Assembly: GCF_001244995.1 (NCBI RefSeq)
Contig: NZ_LN869529.1
Coordinates: 1 to 64,000 of the forward strand
Direction of reading: 5' to 3'
DNA: 64,000 nt
Source of the DNA: Intestinimonas massiliensis (ex Afouda et al. 2020)
GTDB lineage: Bacteria; Bacillota; Clostridia; Oscillospirales; Oscillospiraceae
The notes beneath the pieces are model-generated. The model saw only the letters and a list, made by a program, of their open reading frames with translations, was not told the origin of the DNA and made no database searches. Every line of letters starts with the position of its first letter. Position 1 is the first letter of the stretch. Position numbers and translations under genes: made by a program. Of the stretch, positions 1 through 8,282 are shown one piece after another.

Positions 1-831
1 GCCGGGCCCGCCCGGCCCCCTGGGGGGACGGGGGGGAGGGGGCGGACGGTGGCGGTGGGGCCGGCCCCAGAAAAGGGGCCGGTAAACATAGGGGGGAGGG
101 GGCATCCCGGGCAGCAGATAGCGCCGCCGGTAGCGGCTGTAGCGCATACTGTCCAGGATCATGGCGATAAACAGGATGACGACCAGCAGGAAGAAGACCG
201 AGCCCAGCCCAAAGAATCCGCCGCCGCGGCTGTAGGCGGCGTCATAACCGGGGGCGGGGACGGAGCTTTGCCCGCCGTTGGGGGCTGCGGCCGTCCCGCC
301 GGAGGTGGTGCCTCCGCTCAGATCGGCGGCGTAATAGGTTTCATACCAGGCGTGCACCTGATCGAACAGGGCGATGACGGCGGCGTCGTAGTTTCCCGCG
401 TCGAAATCATCCCAGAAATAGTCGTTGAGCCATCCGTCCAGCTTGGAGGCGGTGAGGCTGTCCTCCAGCCCGCGGCCCACCATAGCCCAGCCCTTGCCCT
501 CCCCGGGGGAGAGCAGGAGCAGGAAGCCGTTGTTGGCGTCGGCATCTCCGATGCCCCAGGAATGAAAGATCTCGGCGGCGTATTCATCAGAGTACATGCC
601 GTCCAGAAAATCCACCGTCACCACCACTAGCTGGGCGCCAGTGGCCTCCCACAGGGCCTCGTTCTGCTGGACGATGTAGTTCTCAGTGTCGCTGGAGAGG
701 ACATCGGCATAGTCGGCCACATAAAACACGGAGGTGGGCTCCACCACCGCCAAGGCGGCGGGGGAGAGAAGCAAAAGACCGCACAGAAGGGCCGCCGCCA
801 GACGGGGCAGGATGTTTCTATGGTTTTTCAA
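1..831 (-). CDS. TPM-domain (YgcG/Psb32-like) membrane protein, 3' end outside window
   Basis: The reading frame runs off the left edge (277 codons present). I start it at TTG 831 because AGGAG sits a few bases upstream and a good signal peptide follows (MKNHRNILPRLAAALLCG...). After the signal comes a TPM domain (about residues 30-165: VADYADVLSS..., AQLVVVTVDFLDG, GFLLLLSPGEGKGWAMVGRGLE), a Gly/Ser/Thr-rich linker, one membrane segment (about 205-225, FFGLGSVFFLLVVILFIAMI) and a basic Pro-rich tail. TPM proteins are envelope-associated; their biochemical role is poorly defined. It is the last gene of a minus-strand cluster after lemA, telA and xpaC homologues, 12 bp downstream of the lemA stop. 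The TTG start is inferred. Confidence 0.75.
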   Translation of the reverse strand, partial: MKNHRNILPRLAAALLCGLLLLSPAALAVVEPTSVFYVADYADVLSSDTENYIVQQNEALWEATGAQLVVVTVDFLDGMYSDEYAAEIFHSWGIGDADANNGFLLLLSPGEGKGWAMVGRGLEDSLTASKLDGWLNDYFWDDFDAGNYDAAVIALFDQVHAWYETYYAADLSGGTTSGGTAAAPNGGQSSVPAPGYDAAYSRGGGFFGLGSVFFLLVVILFIAMILDSMRYSRYRRRYLLPGMPPPPYVYRPLFWGRPHRHRPPPPPRPPRGPGGPG

Positions 832-843
832 GGGCAGCTCCTT

Positions 844-1386
844 TCATCGGTAGGTAGGCAGGGGGGATACGAAGGCCACGTGCCGCAGCAGGTTGGCCGG
901 GAAGGTCCCCAAAACGTGGTTGTTAAAGTCCAGAGCCTGGGCGTTGTAGGGGTCCTTGGCGATGCTCAGGGTCCGGGACTGGAGCTCGGCGGTGAAGCCG
1001 GAGACATATTTGGCGTCCTGCTCGGAGAGCGCCTCGTCCGCCAGAGTGTTCAGGACCAGCTCGGCCACCACGGCCAGATCGGCCTGGGCGAAGGGGTCGG
1101 TGACGTCGGCGGACAGGGCGTCCAGATTGGACTTCAGGTCGGTGAGGTTGGCGTTGTCGGCGGGGAGGTAGCGGCTGGCTACGGTGTAGAGGTTGGCGCA
1201 GGTGGCCCGGCGGGCCTCCAGGTCCCCTTTGACGGAATGTCCGTCGCCGTAGGCCCCGGTTTCAAAGACCTCCAGGGCGTCGCTGCGCAGACTGGTCAGG
1301 GAGCGGTGGGCGCCGAAGACGACGCTGAACAGGATGACCAGCACCGTCACCACCACGGCCCCCCGGCGGGACTTCAGAAAGGCCAT
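844..1386 (-). CDS. LemA family protein
   Basis: 180 aa. An N-terminal membrane anchor (residues 8-25, RGAVVVTVLVILFSVVFG) is followed by a helical extracytoplasmic domain ending in the LemA-like C-terminal block YNAQALDFNNHVLGTFPANL. LemA proteins have no established enzymatic activity; they often lie next to TPM-domain genes, as here. The start ATG follows the TelA stop by 3 bp and GGGGGTAA overlapping that stop can serve as its ribosome site, so it is likely translated together with the upstream gene. The N-terminal half is more divergent than the classic family, so the assignment rests on the C-terminal motif, size and neighbours. Confidence 0.72.
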   Translation of the reverse strand: MAFLKSRRGAVVVTVLVILFSVVFGAHRSLTSLRSDALEVFETGAYGDGHSVKGDLEARRATCANLYTVASRYLPADNANLTDLKSNLDALSADVTDPFAQADLAVVAELVLNTLADEALSEQDAKYVSGFTAELQSRTLSIAKDPYNAQALDFNNHVLGTFPANLLRHVAFVSPLPTYR

Positions 1387-1389
1387 GGC

Positions 1390-2577
1390 TTACCCCCTCA
1401 GCTCCAGGAGCTTCTGCTTGAGCTCACCCTCGATGCGGCCCAGCTCCAGCTCGGCCTCCCTGCGCTTCTGGGCGCCCTCCTGCTGGATCTTCATGACCTC
1501 GTCCAGGGTGGAGATGAGCTGCTGATTGGTGTGCTGCAGGGTCTGGATGTCCACCACGCTGCGCTCGGCCTCCTTAGCGGTCTCGATGGTGCCCATCTTC
1601 AGCATGTCGGCGTTCTTCTGCAGCAGCTCGTTGGTCATGTTGGTGACGGCGCTCTGGGCAGCGGTGGCCTGCCGAGAGTGCTCCAGACCCAGGGAGAGGA
1701 CCATCTGGCTCTTCCACAGGGGGATGGTATTCACCAGAGAGGACTGGATCTTCTCCAGCATCAAAGCGTCGTTGTTCTGGATGAGCCGGGTCTGGGGGCC
1801 CATCTGGATGGAGATCATCCGGGTCAGCTCCAGGTCGTGGAGCTTCTTTTCAAACCGGGAGCACAGATTGGCCAGATCGTTATAGGCCTGGGCGTCCTCC
1901 TGGCTGCCGCTGGCGGCGGCCTTCCGGCGCAGCTCCTCCAGCTCCACCGAGCGGGTCTTTTCCAGCTTCTTCTTGCCGGCCAGGATATACATGGTCAGCT
2001 CTTTGTAGTACTTGGTGTTGAGCTCATACATCTGGTCCAGCATGGCCACGTCCTTCATCAGGGTGACCTGGTGATTCTCCAGCACCTCCACGATCTTGTT
2101 TACGTTGGTCTCGGCCTTGGCGTACTGGGCCTTCATGGCGTTGAGGTCGTTTTTCTTCTTCTGGAAGAAGCCGAAGACCCCCTTCTTCTCCTCCTGACCA
2201 AAGTTCTGCAGCTCACCCACCAGGCCGGCCAAAGCGTCGCCCACCTCGCCCAGATCCTTGGTCCGCACCGAATTGAGGGTGTTTTCCGAGAAGGAGGCGA
2301 TGTTCTTCTGGGCGGCGGCGCCGTACTGAAGGACCATGTTGGAGTCAGTGATGTCGATCTTCTCGGAGAAGTCGTTGACCATCTTCCGCTCGGCGTCGGT
2401 GAGCTGGCTCTCGTCCAGCTTGACGGCGTGCTCGTCCCGAGCCTTCTGGGCGGCGGCAGCGTCCTCGGCGGTGAGGGTGGGCTCCAGGGTCAGGTTGGGG
2501 GCCTGGGGAGCCTGAGCAGCGGCGGCGGTGTCGGGGGTGAGGGTCAGCTCGGGGGTGAAGTCGGTATTGTCAGTCAT
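1390..2577 (-). CDS. TelA/KlaA-type toxic anion resistance family protein
   Basis: 395 aa, normal length for the TelA family. The first 50 residues are low-complexity and Ala/Thr-rich; the rest is almost wholly helical, with family-like blocks around VNDFSEKIDITDSNMVLQYG, GFFQKKKNDLNAMKAQYAKAETNVNKIVEVLE and LIQNNDALMLEKIQSSLVNTIPLWKSQMVL. The family is named for plasmid tellurite resistance, but chromosomal copies are mostly linked to cell-envelope stress; the name should not be read as proof of tellurite resistance. It follows the xpaC homologue by 34 bp, and XpaC-TelA pairing is a recurring arrangement in Firmicutes. Confidence 0.85.
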   Translation of the reverse strand: MTDNTDFTPELTLTPDTAAAAQAPQAPNLTLEPTLTAEDAAAAQKARDEHAVKLDESQLTDAERKMVNDFSEKIDITDSNMVLQYGAAAQKNIASFSENTLNSVRTKDLGEVGDALAGLVGELQNFGQEEKKGVFGFFQKKKNDLNAMKAQYAKAETNVNKIVEVLENHQVTLMKDVAMLDQMYELNTKYYKELTMYILAGKKKLEKTRSVELEELRRKAAASGSQEDAQAYNDLANLCSRFEKKLHDLELTRMISIQMGPQTRLIQNNDALMLEKIQSSLVNTIPLWKSQMVLSLGLEHSRQATAAQSAVTNMTNELLQKNADMLKMGTIETAKEAERSVVDIQTLQHTNQQLISTLDEVMKIQQEGAQKRREAELELGRIEGELKQKLLELRG

Positions 2578-2611
2578 GTCGGCGCATCCTTTCTCATATC
2601 GTCGTTTCGAT

Positions 2612-3274
2612 TTATTGCTGCTCCGCGCGGAGCGATTCTCCCGCCAGCCCCTCCCGGGCCAGCATGTTTTCCATTACGGTGATGTCGGTGGAGATGTCCA
2701 GGGCCTCGTCGCCGAAAAGCGCGTCCAACTGCCGGTCGAAGGCGGTGGCGACGGTGTCCATCATAGTCTCAATTTTGCCCATGGTGCCGTCGATATTGGC
2801 GCCTGAGATTCCTGCAGCGTCCATGCGGTCATAGGCGTTGAGGAGCTTCAGCGTGGTGGGCAGGTAGTAGTTCAGAAACTTGCGGATCTGGGGCAGCTTC
2901 CGGGGGTGCTCCACCACGTGGGCAATGATTTTGGCGGTGACGGCCTCCATGTGGTCGATCTGGGCCGAGATCTTGGGGTCCTCGATGCTGTCGTTGAGCC
3001 GATGCATCTCGGACAGGGCCAGGTCCCGCTGCCGGATCAGTTCGTCCAGCTCGGGGCTGCCGGTCGTGGCGGGCTCGCGCTCCGGCTCGGGGTCCGGGAC
3101 GGTGAAGGTTTTGTCCGGGCAGAGCTTTTGAACCACCAGATAAGCGGCGATGGACAGTCCGGCGGCCGCAAGGAAGTGGATGAGCTTATACAGGGGCAGG
3201 AACAGTCCGAAGACCAGCCAGACCAGCCCCACGGCATAGACCGGCCAGGGGGACTTTTTTACGATGTGCGCCAT
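2612..3274 (-). CDS. XpaC-family (5-bromo-4-chloroindolyl phosphate hydrolysis) membrane protein
   Basis: 220 aa. Two hydrophobic segments near the N-terminus (about residues 12-28 and 32-49) form a hairpin anchor; the remainder is a helical cytoplasmic domain (SPELDELIRQRDLALSEMHRLNDSIEDPKISAQIDHMEAVTAKI) typical of XpaC proteins, which are encoded beside TelA proteins. The family name comes from a phosphatase phenotype in Bacillus; the molecular function is unknown. It is the first gene of the minus-strand cluster and is transcribed divergently from ilvA across a 138-bp spacer. Confidence 0.8.
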   Translation of the reverse strand: MAHIVKKSPWPVYAVGLVWLVFGLFLPLYKLIHFLAAAGLSIAAYLVVQKLCPDKTFTVPDPEPEREPATTGSPELDELIRQRDLALSEMHRLNDSIEDPKISAQIDHMEAVTAKIIAHVVEHPRKLPQIRKFLNYYLPTTLKLLNAYDRMDAAGISGANIDGTMGKIETMMDTVATAFDRQLDALFGDEALDISTDITVMENMLAREGLAGESLRAEQQ

Positions 3275-3325
3275 AACTGCCTCCTCAAATAAAATACAAA
3301 AATATTGTACCCTTCCTGTGGGGTG

Positions 3326-3371
3326 GTGTCAATCCCACACCATTGACACGGGAGGGAAAAATCATTATGAT
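3326..3371 (+). promoter_or_regulatory. Promoter with palindromic operator upstream of ilvA
   Basis: A consensus sigma-A promoter is present: TTGACA at 3343-3348, a 17-bp spacer, TATGAT at 3366-3371. A perfect inverted repeat, GTGTCAAT (3326-3333) and ATTGACAC (3342-3349) separated by 8 bp, covers the -35 box, as a repressor site would. A second overlapping dyad (TGTGGG / CCCACA) lies in the same stretch. The binding protein is unknown. Confidence 0.8.
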
Positions 3372-3418
3372 ATAAGGAATATCGAAGCTTTGGCCAGAGA
3401 GTAAGGGAGACGTTGTCC

Positions 3419-4639
3419 ATGATGCAGTTAGAAGATTTCAAGGCGGCCCGCAGTGTCCTGTCCGGCGTGATCCGGCCCACACCGCTGGTCCACTCCACCG
3501 CTTTTTCCAAGACGACAGAGAATCACGTATACATCAAGCCGGAGAACCTGCAGGTTACGGGAGCCTATAAGATCCGGGGAGCCTACTACAAGATCAGCAC
3601 CCTCACCCAGGAGGAGAAGGACCGGGGGCTGGTCACCGCCTCCGCCGGAAACCACGCCCAGGGAGTGGCCTACGCCGCCCAGCACGCCGGGGTGAGCGCC
3701 ACGGTGGTGATGCCCACCACCACTCCGCTGGTGAAGGTGAACAACACCAAGGACTACGGGGCCAACGTGGTGCTCCGGGGGGCCACCTTCGACGACGCCG
3801 CCGAGCTGGCCGCCCAGCTCTCCGAGACGGAGGGCTACACCTATGTCCACCCCTTCAACGACCCGGTGCTGGCCACCGGCCAGGGCACCATCGCCTATGA
3901 GATCTTCTCCGACCTGCCCGACGTAGACATCATCCTGGTGCCCGTCGGCGGCGGCGGACTGGCCGCCGGCGTGTCCACCCTGGCCAAGCTGCTCAACCCC
4001 AACGTAAAGGTCATCGGGGTGGAGCCCACCGGGGCTGCCTCCATAAGCGCCAGCCTGGAGGCGGGCCACATCGTCACGCTGCCCGGCGTGGACACCATCG
4101 CCGACGGCGTGGCGGTCAAGACGCCCGGGGACAAGATCTTCCCCTACATCCAGCAGAATCTGGACGGCATCCTCACCTTGGACGACGGGGAGTTGGTGGA
4201 CGCCTTCCTGGATATGATGGAAAAGCACAAGATGATCGTGGAGAATGCCGGGCTGCTGACCATCGCCGCCCTGAAGCATTTGGGCTGCAAGGGGAAAAAC
4301 GTGGTGCCCATCCTCTCGGGGGGCAACATGGACGTCATCACCGTGGCCTCGCTGGTGCAGCACGGCCTGGTCCGCCGGGGGAGGGTGTTCACCTTCTCGG
4401 TGCAGCTCCCCGACCGGCCCGGTGAGCTGGTCCGGGTGGCCGAGCTGGTGGCGGGCCTCAACGGTAACATCATCAAGCTGGAGCACAACCAATTCGTCAA
4501 CATCAACCGGCAGGCGGGCGTGGAGCTCCGGGTTACTCTGGAGGCCTTCGGCATGAGCCACAAGGCCGAGATCATGGACGCCCTCCAAAATGCGGGCTAT
4601 GACGCCAAAGAGGTCATGCCCGGCAACCTGTATGACTGA
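3419..4639 (+). CDS. ilvA: Threonine ammonia-lyase (threonine dehydratase), ACT-domain form
   Basis: 406 aa PLP enzyme converting threonine to 2-oxobutyrate and ammonia, the entry to isoleucine synthesis or threonine fermentation. Seen: Schiff-base lysine motif TGAYKIRGAY (Lys51), substrate loop SAGNHAQGVA, phosphate-binding loop PVGGGGLAAG, and a single C-terminal ACT-like domain (about 325-406, FSVQLPDRPGELVRVAELV). The length and single ACT domain fit the short clostridial type. I chose ATG 3419 because AGGGAG lies 9 bases upstream; TTG 3413 and ATG 3422 are alternatives. Whether it is biosynthetic or catabolic cannot be told from sequence; ilvD and ilvBNC lie elsewhere in this window. Confidence 0.93.
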   Translation: MMQLEDFKAARSVLSGVIRPTPLVHSTAFSKTTENHVYIKPENLQVTGAYKIRGAYYKISTLTQEEKDRGLVTASAGNHAQGVAYAAQHAGVSATVVMPTTTPLVKVNNTKDYGANVVLRGATFDDAAELAAQLSETEGYTYVHPFNDPVLATGQGTIAYEIFSDLPDVDIILVPVGGGGLAAGVSTLAKLLNPNVKVIGVEPTGAASISASLEAGHIVTLPGVDTIADGVAVKTPGDKIFPYIQQNLDGILTLDDGELVDAFLDMMEKHKMIVENAGLLTIAALKHLGCKGKNVVPILSGGNMDVITVASLVQHGLVRRGRVFTFSVQLPDRPGELVRVAELVAGLNGNIIKLEHNQFVNINRQAGVELRVTLEAFGMSHKAEIMDALQNAGYDAKEVMPGNLYD

Positions 4640-4958
4640 CCGGGCCTGTCCCATTCCGGACCTGCTGCTGTCCCCCGGGCGAGCCCAGGGGACAGCTATC
4701 TGAAAAGCGGCGGGACCGTCCGAACGCCGGATACCGGCAGGATTCGGGAGAACCGGGTGTCCAAGGGGGAGACCGCAGGCCGACCGTGGCCATGCCGCGG
4801 CGCCGGAGAGGCGCGCCTCCTCTTTTGCCGCGGCCCCGCCGCTTGCTGTATCCTATGCCGCGGGGGAGCCGGGGGTGCCCGGCGGCGGACCGGCCGCGGA
4901 CCCTTACCTGGTATCATACGGCAATTCCGTGAGGATGACCTTAAGGAGAGATGAAAAG
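4640..4958 (+). other. Intergenic region between ilvA and rpe
   Basis: 319 bp without a convincing gene. It has several strong GC-rich dyads, the clearest being CTGTCCCC ... GGGGACAG just after the ilvA stop (about 4669-4696), which lacks a U-tract and is only a weak terminator candidate. The overlapping open frames here have no ribosome site or recognisable protein. A ribosome site TTAAGGAG stands immediately before rpe. Confidence 0.5.
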
Positions 4959-5606
4959 ATGCTTAAAATTGCTCCCTCCATTTTATCCGCGGATTTCTGC
5001 AACCTGGAGCGGGATATCCGGCGGGTGTCCTCCGCCGACTGGCTCCACGTGGACGTGATGGACGGCATGTTCGTGCCCAACATCACCATCGGCGTGCCGG
5101 TGGTGGAGTCCATCCGCAAGCACACCGACCTGTTCCTGGACGTCCACCTGATGGTGGAGAAGCCGGGCCGGTATGTGGAGGCCTTCGCCAGGGCGGGGGC
5201 TGACCTGCTCTCGGTCCACCTGGAGGCCGACATGCCTCCTTTTCTTAAGGAGGCCCTCCATGCGATGGACCAGTGCGTGGTAAAAAAGGCGGTGGCCCTG
5301 CGGCCCATCACCGCCGCCGAGGCGGTGCTGCCCTATCTGGAGCTGGGAGTGGATCTGGTGCTGGTGATGACGGTGGAGCCCGGCTTCGGCGGGCAGAAGT
5401 TTATGGCTGACCAGCTCCCCAAGATTGCGGCTGTTCGGCGTTACATCGAGCAGTATCGGCCCGGCTGCGACCTGGAGGTGGACGGCGGCATCAACGCCCA
5501 GACTGCACGGCAGGTCATCGACGCCGGCGCCAACGTGCTGGTGGCGGGCTCCGCCATATACGGCGCAGATGACCCTGCCGCCGCTATCGCCGCCCTGAGA
5601 GGGTAA
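4959..5606 (+). CDS. rpe: Ribulose-phosphate 3-epimerase
   Basis: 215 aa TIM-barrel enzyme interconverting ribulose 5-phosphate and xylulose 5-phosphate. Diagnostic blocks: APSILSADF at the N-terminus, HVDVMDGMFVPNITIG (metal-ligand His and catalytic Asp), FLDVHLMVEKP, MTVEPGFGGQKF and DLEVDGGINAQTA (second catalytic Asp), then NVLVAGSAIYG at the phosphate site. The start is ATG 4959, preceded by AAGGAGAG; the open frame extends upstream without homology. recR follows after 30 bp, so the two may be cotranscribed. Confidence 0.96.
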   Translation: MLKIAPSILSADFCNLERDIRRVSSADWLHVDVMDGMFVPNITIGVPVVESIRKHTDLFLDVHLMVEKPGRYVEAFARAGADLLSVHLEADMPPFLKEALHAMDQCVVKKAVALRPITAAEAVLPYLELGVDLVLVMTVEPGFGGQKFMADQLPKIAAVRRYIEQYRPGCDLEVDGGINAQTARQVIDAGANVLVAGSAIYGADDPAAAIAALRG

Positions 5607-5636
5607 AAATCCCACGACGTTTGGAGGAAATCCCTG

Positions 5637-6239
5637 ATGCAGTATTTTCCGCCTGCCCTGGAGCGGCTCACCGAGCAGTTTGCCCGCCTGCCCGGCATTG
5701 GACACAAAAGCGCCCAGCGGCTGGCCTTTTTCGTGCTGTCCCAGCCGGAGGAGGATGCCCGGGCCTTCGCCGACGCCATCGTGGCGGCGAAACGGTCCAT
5801 CTCCCTGTGTCCCGTGTGCCAGAACCTGACCGAGGGGGAGGGGCCCTGCGCCATCTGCCGGAACGAGAAACGGGACGGCGGGGTGGTGTGCGTGGTGGCC
5901 GATCCCAAGGACGTGGTGGCTCTGGAGCGGGCCCGGGAGTATGGCGGGCGCTACCATGTGCTCCACGGGGTCATCTCCCCCATGAACCATGTGGGGCCCG
6001 ACGACCTGCACATCAAGGAACTGATGGAGCGGGTGTCCGGCGGAGAGGTGCGGGAGGTCATCATGGCCACCAACCCGGATACGGAGGGGGAGGCCACCGC
6101 CATGTATCTGTCCCGCCTGTTGAAGCCCTTTGGGGTGCGGGTGACCCGGCTGGCTTACGGCGTGCCGGTGGGGGGCCACCTGGAATACGCCGACGACGCC
6201 ACCCTCATGCGGGCCCTGGAGGGCCGGAGAGAGATGTAA
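5637..6239 (+). CDS. recR: Recombination mediator protein RecR
   Basis: 200 aa, full length. In order: helix-hairpin-helix (LTEQFARLPGIGHKSAQRLAFFVL), four-cysteine zinc finger (CPVCQNLTEGEGPCAIC), Toprim domain (VVCVVADPKDVVALERA ... EVIMATNPDTEGEATAMYL) and the C-terminal GVPVGGHLEYADDATLMRALEGR. RecR works with RecO and RecF to load RecA on gapped DNA. TTTGGAGGAAA precedes ATG 5637. A strong terminator follows directly. dnaX and the YbaB gene, common partners of recR, are not upstream here. Confidence 0.97.
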   Translation: MQYFPPALERLTEQFARLPGIGHKSAQRLAFFVLSQPEEDARAFADAIVAAKRSISLCPVCQNLTEGEGPCAICRNEKRDGGVVCVVADPKDVVALERAREYGGRYHVLHGVISPMNHVGPDDLHIKELMERVSGGEVREVIMATNPDTEGEATAMYLSRLLKPFGVRVTRLAYGVPVGGHLEYADDATLMRALEGRREM

Positions 6240-6240
6240 A

Positions 6241-6273
6241 AAGGGCGCTGCACCGGCTGCAGCGCCCTTTTTC
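6241..6273 (+). terminator. Intrinsic terminator after recR
   Basis: GGGCGCTGCA and TGCAGCGCCC form a perfect stem around a short loop, followed by a run of T. It starts one base after the recR stop. Confidence 0.9.
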
Positions 6274-6466
6274 TGTGCGCTAGAAAAGAAGCTCCTGCAT
6301 GTCCAGCCCGGGAATTTCAATGGTGAGCGTTCCCTTGCGCAACCGTTCAGCCAGAACGATTCGGAGCCACTTCATAACATCACATCCGCAATACAAAATG
6401 TCTTGCTTATTTATACCATGGATTGCATTACGTTGTAAATGACAAAATGTAATACATGGTGATGAA

Positions 6467-6652
6467 ATGAAAAAGTTTAAGCTGCCGGCGGTTCCACAGA
6501 GCACATCAAAATCCATCCGGTTTCCCAATGAGGTGATCGAGCAGGTAGAGCAGGCGATCCGCGGCACGGAGGTGACCTTCTCAGCCTTCGTCATCGAGGC
6601 CACGCGCGTAGCGCTGGAGAATTTGAGGGAAGAACGCGAAGGGGCGGATTGA
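6467..6652 (+). CDS. Small ribbon-helix-helix DNA-binding protein
   Basis: 61 aa. The pattern KSIRFPNEVIEQVEQAIRG followed by TEVTFSAFVIEATRVALENL is the beta-strand / two-helix layout of MetJ/Arc (YlcI/YnfO-like) repressors. It stands alone between two terminators; no toxin partner is adjacent, so an antitoxin role is not supported. The upstream AT-rich stretch 6380-6466 probably holds its promoter. Its stop codon lies inside the hairpin that also terminates the opposing asparaginase gene. Confidence 0.7.
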   Translation: MKKFKLPAVPQSTSKSIRFPNEVIEQVEQAIRGTEVTFSAFVIEATRVALENLREEREGAD

Positions 6653-6667
6653 ATCCGCCCCTTCGCG
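6635..6667. terminator. Bidirectional terminator between RHH gene and asparaginase operon
   Basis: A perfect 16-bp inverted repeat (CGCGAAGGGGCGGATT and its complement) with a one-base centre overlaps the stop of the RHH gene and lies 3 bp from the stop of the converging asparaginase gene. Confidence 0.8.
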
Positions 6668-6669
6668 TC

Positions 6670-7677
6670 TTATTCGGGCCTTTCAGCCAGCTCACCCGCC
6701 AGGCTGCGGGAGAAATATGCGCGGATGGCCTCCTGCTCCCCCGTCTGGCCCAGCACCCACATGAGCTTGGTGACGGCGGCCTCAGTGGTCATGTCGTAGC
6801 CCTGGATGACCCCCTGGGCCAGGGCCTTCTGTCCCGCCTGATAGAGGGTGAAGTCGCTGCTCTCGTACAGGCACTGCGAGCACACCACCACCGTCATCCC
6901 TGCCTGAGCAGCCTTGTGGAGCTTGGCGATCAGGTCCCGGCGGATGAAGTGGAGCCCGCCCGCCCCAAAGGCCTCAATGACCACGCCCCGGTAGTGCATC
7001 TGGAGGAGCATGTCGAAGATCTCGGGGTTGAGCCCCGGGGTCAGCTTGATGAGAAACACGTCCTTGCACAGGGAATCCCGCAGCGCGCAGGGCGCGGTGG
7101 GCTCCGGCGGCAGGGCGGCGGCGTCCAGGTGGAGCCCCTCCGCGTCCACCATCCCCACCGGGGGCCAGTTGACGCTCTCAAAGGCGTTGAAGTCCTTGGT
7201 CCGGGTCTTGACCGCCCGACAGCCCAGCAGCACCCGTCGGTCGAAGGCCAGAAAGACTCCCGCCTGGCCGGTGGCCGCCATGGCAAAGGCCAGCCGCAGG
7301 TTCTCCAGCGCGTCGGTGAGGGGGTGGTCGATGGGGAGCTGGGCCCCGGTGAGGACCACCGGGATGCGAATGTCCTGTAGCATGAAGGACAGCACCGAGG
7401 CGGTATAGGCCATCGTGTCCGTCCCGTGTGTGATTATGATGCCGTCATAGTCCGCTTTGGATTCAAACACATGCCGGGCGATGACCTGCCATTCCTCCGG
7501 CTGGATGTTGGAGGAGTCCAGATGGAGGATGTCCCGGACGGTGACGGTATAGCGGTCGGTGAGGAAGGGGAGGCGGCGGGCCAGGTCCTGGCCGTCCATG
7601 CCGGGGGCCAGCCCCTCCGCAGTGGGGGTGGAGGCGATGGTCCCCCCGGTGGTGAGGAGCAAGATCCGCTTTCGCAT
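6670..7677 (-). CDS. ansA: Asparaginase, type I (cytosolic) family
   Basis: 335 aa. Both catalytic threonine motifs are visible: LLLTTGGTIAS at residues 5-15 and IIITHGTDTMAYTAS at about 87-101, with VVLTGAQLP after the second. No signal peptide, consistent with a cytosolic type I enzyme hydrolysing asparagine to aspartate and ammonia. The start ATG 7677 shares its A with the TGA stop of the upstream oxidoreductase (TGATG), so the genes are translationally coupled. An in-frame extension to 7842 overlaps that gene and is not used. Confidence 0.92.
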   Translation of the reverse strand: MRKRILLLTTGGTIASTPTAEGLAPGMDGQDLARRLPFLTDRYTVTVRDILHLDSSNIQPEEWQVIARHVFESKADYDGIIITHGTDTMAYTASVLSFMLQDIRIPVVLTGAQLPIDHPLTDALENLRLAFAMAATGQAGVFLAFDRRVLLGCRAVKTRTKDFNAFESVNWPPVGMVDAEGLHLDAAALPPEPTAPCALRDSLCKDVFLIKLTPGLNPEIFDMLLQMHYRGVVIEAFGAGGLHFIRRDLIAKLHKAAQAGMTVVVCSQCLYESSDFTLYQAGQKALAQGVIQGYDMTTEAAVTKLMWVLGQTGEQEAIRAYFSRSLAGELAERPE

Positions 7678-8282
7678 CAGAAGTCCTCCGCCAGCGCGGC
7701 CGCCCGCTCCAGGGCGGCGGTCAGAAGAGCCTCCTTGTCGTTGCGTACGTCGTCCAGTCCCTCGGCGCACAGGAGCCGGAAGTCCGGGATGCCGTACATG
7801 GCGCACAGAGCCTGGATGTGCCGGGCCCCCGACTCCATCCACGCCGTCTCCGGCAGGGAGAAGTTCCCGCCCCGGGTGGTGACATACAGCAGCTTATCCG
7901 CCCTGCACAGCCCCACCATGGCGCCCCGGTCGTCATAGCCGAAGGTAATGTCGGTGACCGAGATGCGCTCCAAATAAATCTTCAGAACGGCGGGGTAGCT
8001 CAGGTCCCAGAAGGGGGCGGCTACCACGATCTTGTCCGCCGCGGCGAACTGGCGGGCCGCGTCAAACATGGGCTGGTCCAGCCGCCCGGCGTTCCAAAGC
8101 GCGTCACGCTCCGCCAGGACCTCGGGATACTGGGGCTGTAATCGCTCCCGGCATAAATTGCGTTCGGTAATCATATCCCCCGGGTGTTTGGCGGCATAGA
8201 CCTCCAAAAAGCGTCGGGCTAGCTGTTGTGTACGGGACTTTTCCCCCCGCACACAGGCGTTGACAAAAAGAACACAAGCCAT
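7677..8282 (-). CDS. NAD(P)H-dependent flavodoxin-fold oxidoreductase (AzoR/quinone reductase-like)
   Basis: 201 aa single-domain protein. FMN-binding features of the NQO1/AzoR fold are present: VNACVRGEKSRTQQLARRF at the N-terminus (phosphate loop), VVAAPFWDLSYPAVLKIYLERI (the P.W...PA.LK block) and VTTRGGNF. Likely reduces quinones, azo compounds or nitroaromatics with NAD(P)H; the substrate cannot be predicted. Its last base is shared with the asparaginase start; the DUF2812 gene upstream ends directly next to its start. Confidence 0.82.
   Translation of the reverse strand: MACVLFVNACVRGEKSRTQQLARRFLEVYAAKHPGDMITERNLCRERLQPQYPEVLAERDALWNAGRLDQPMFDAARQFAAADKIVVAAPFWDLSYPAVLKIYLERISVTDITFGYDDRGAMVGLCRADKLLYVTTRGGNFSLPETAWMESGARHIQALCAMYGIPDFRLLCAEGLDDVRNDKEALLTAALERAAALAEDF

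Noticed and set aside
1390-2577. Tellurite resistance determinant
   Set aside because: The protein is of the TelA family, but chromosomal members with XpaC neighbours are not evidence of tellurite resistance.
820-2682. 620-codon plus-strand frame opposite lemA and telA
   Set aside because: Antisense shadow in GC-rich DNA; composition (Gly/Leu/Gln/His) is typical of complement frames, and genuine genes with motifs lie on the minus strand.
6280-6372. 31-codon minus-strand frame starting MKWLRIVLAERLRKG
   Set aside because: Reads sensibly and ends near the recR terminator, but has no good ribosome site or promoter and is too short to judge without homologues.
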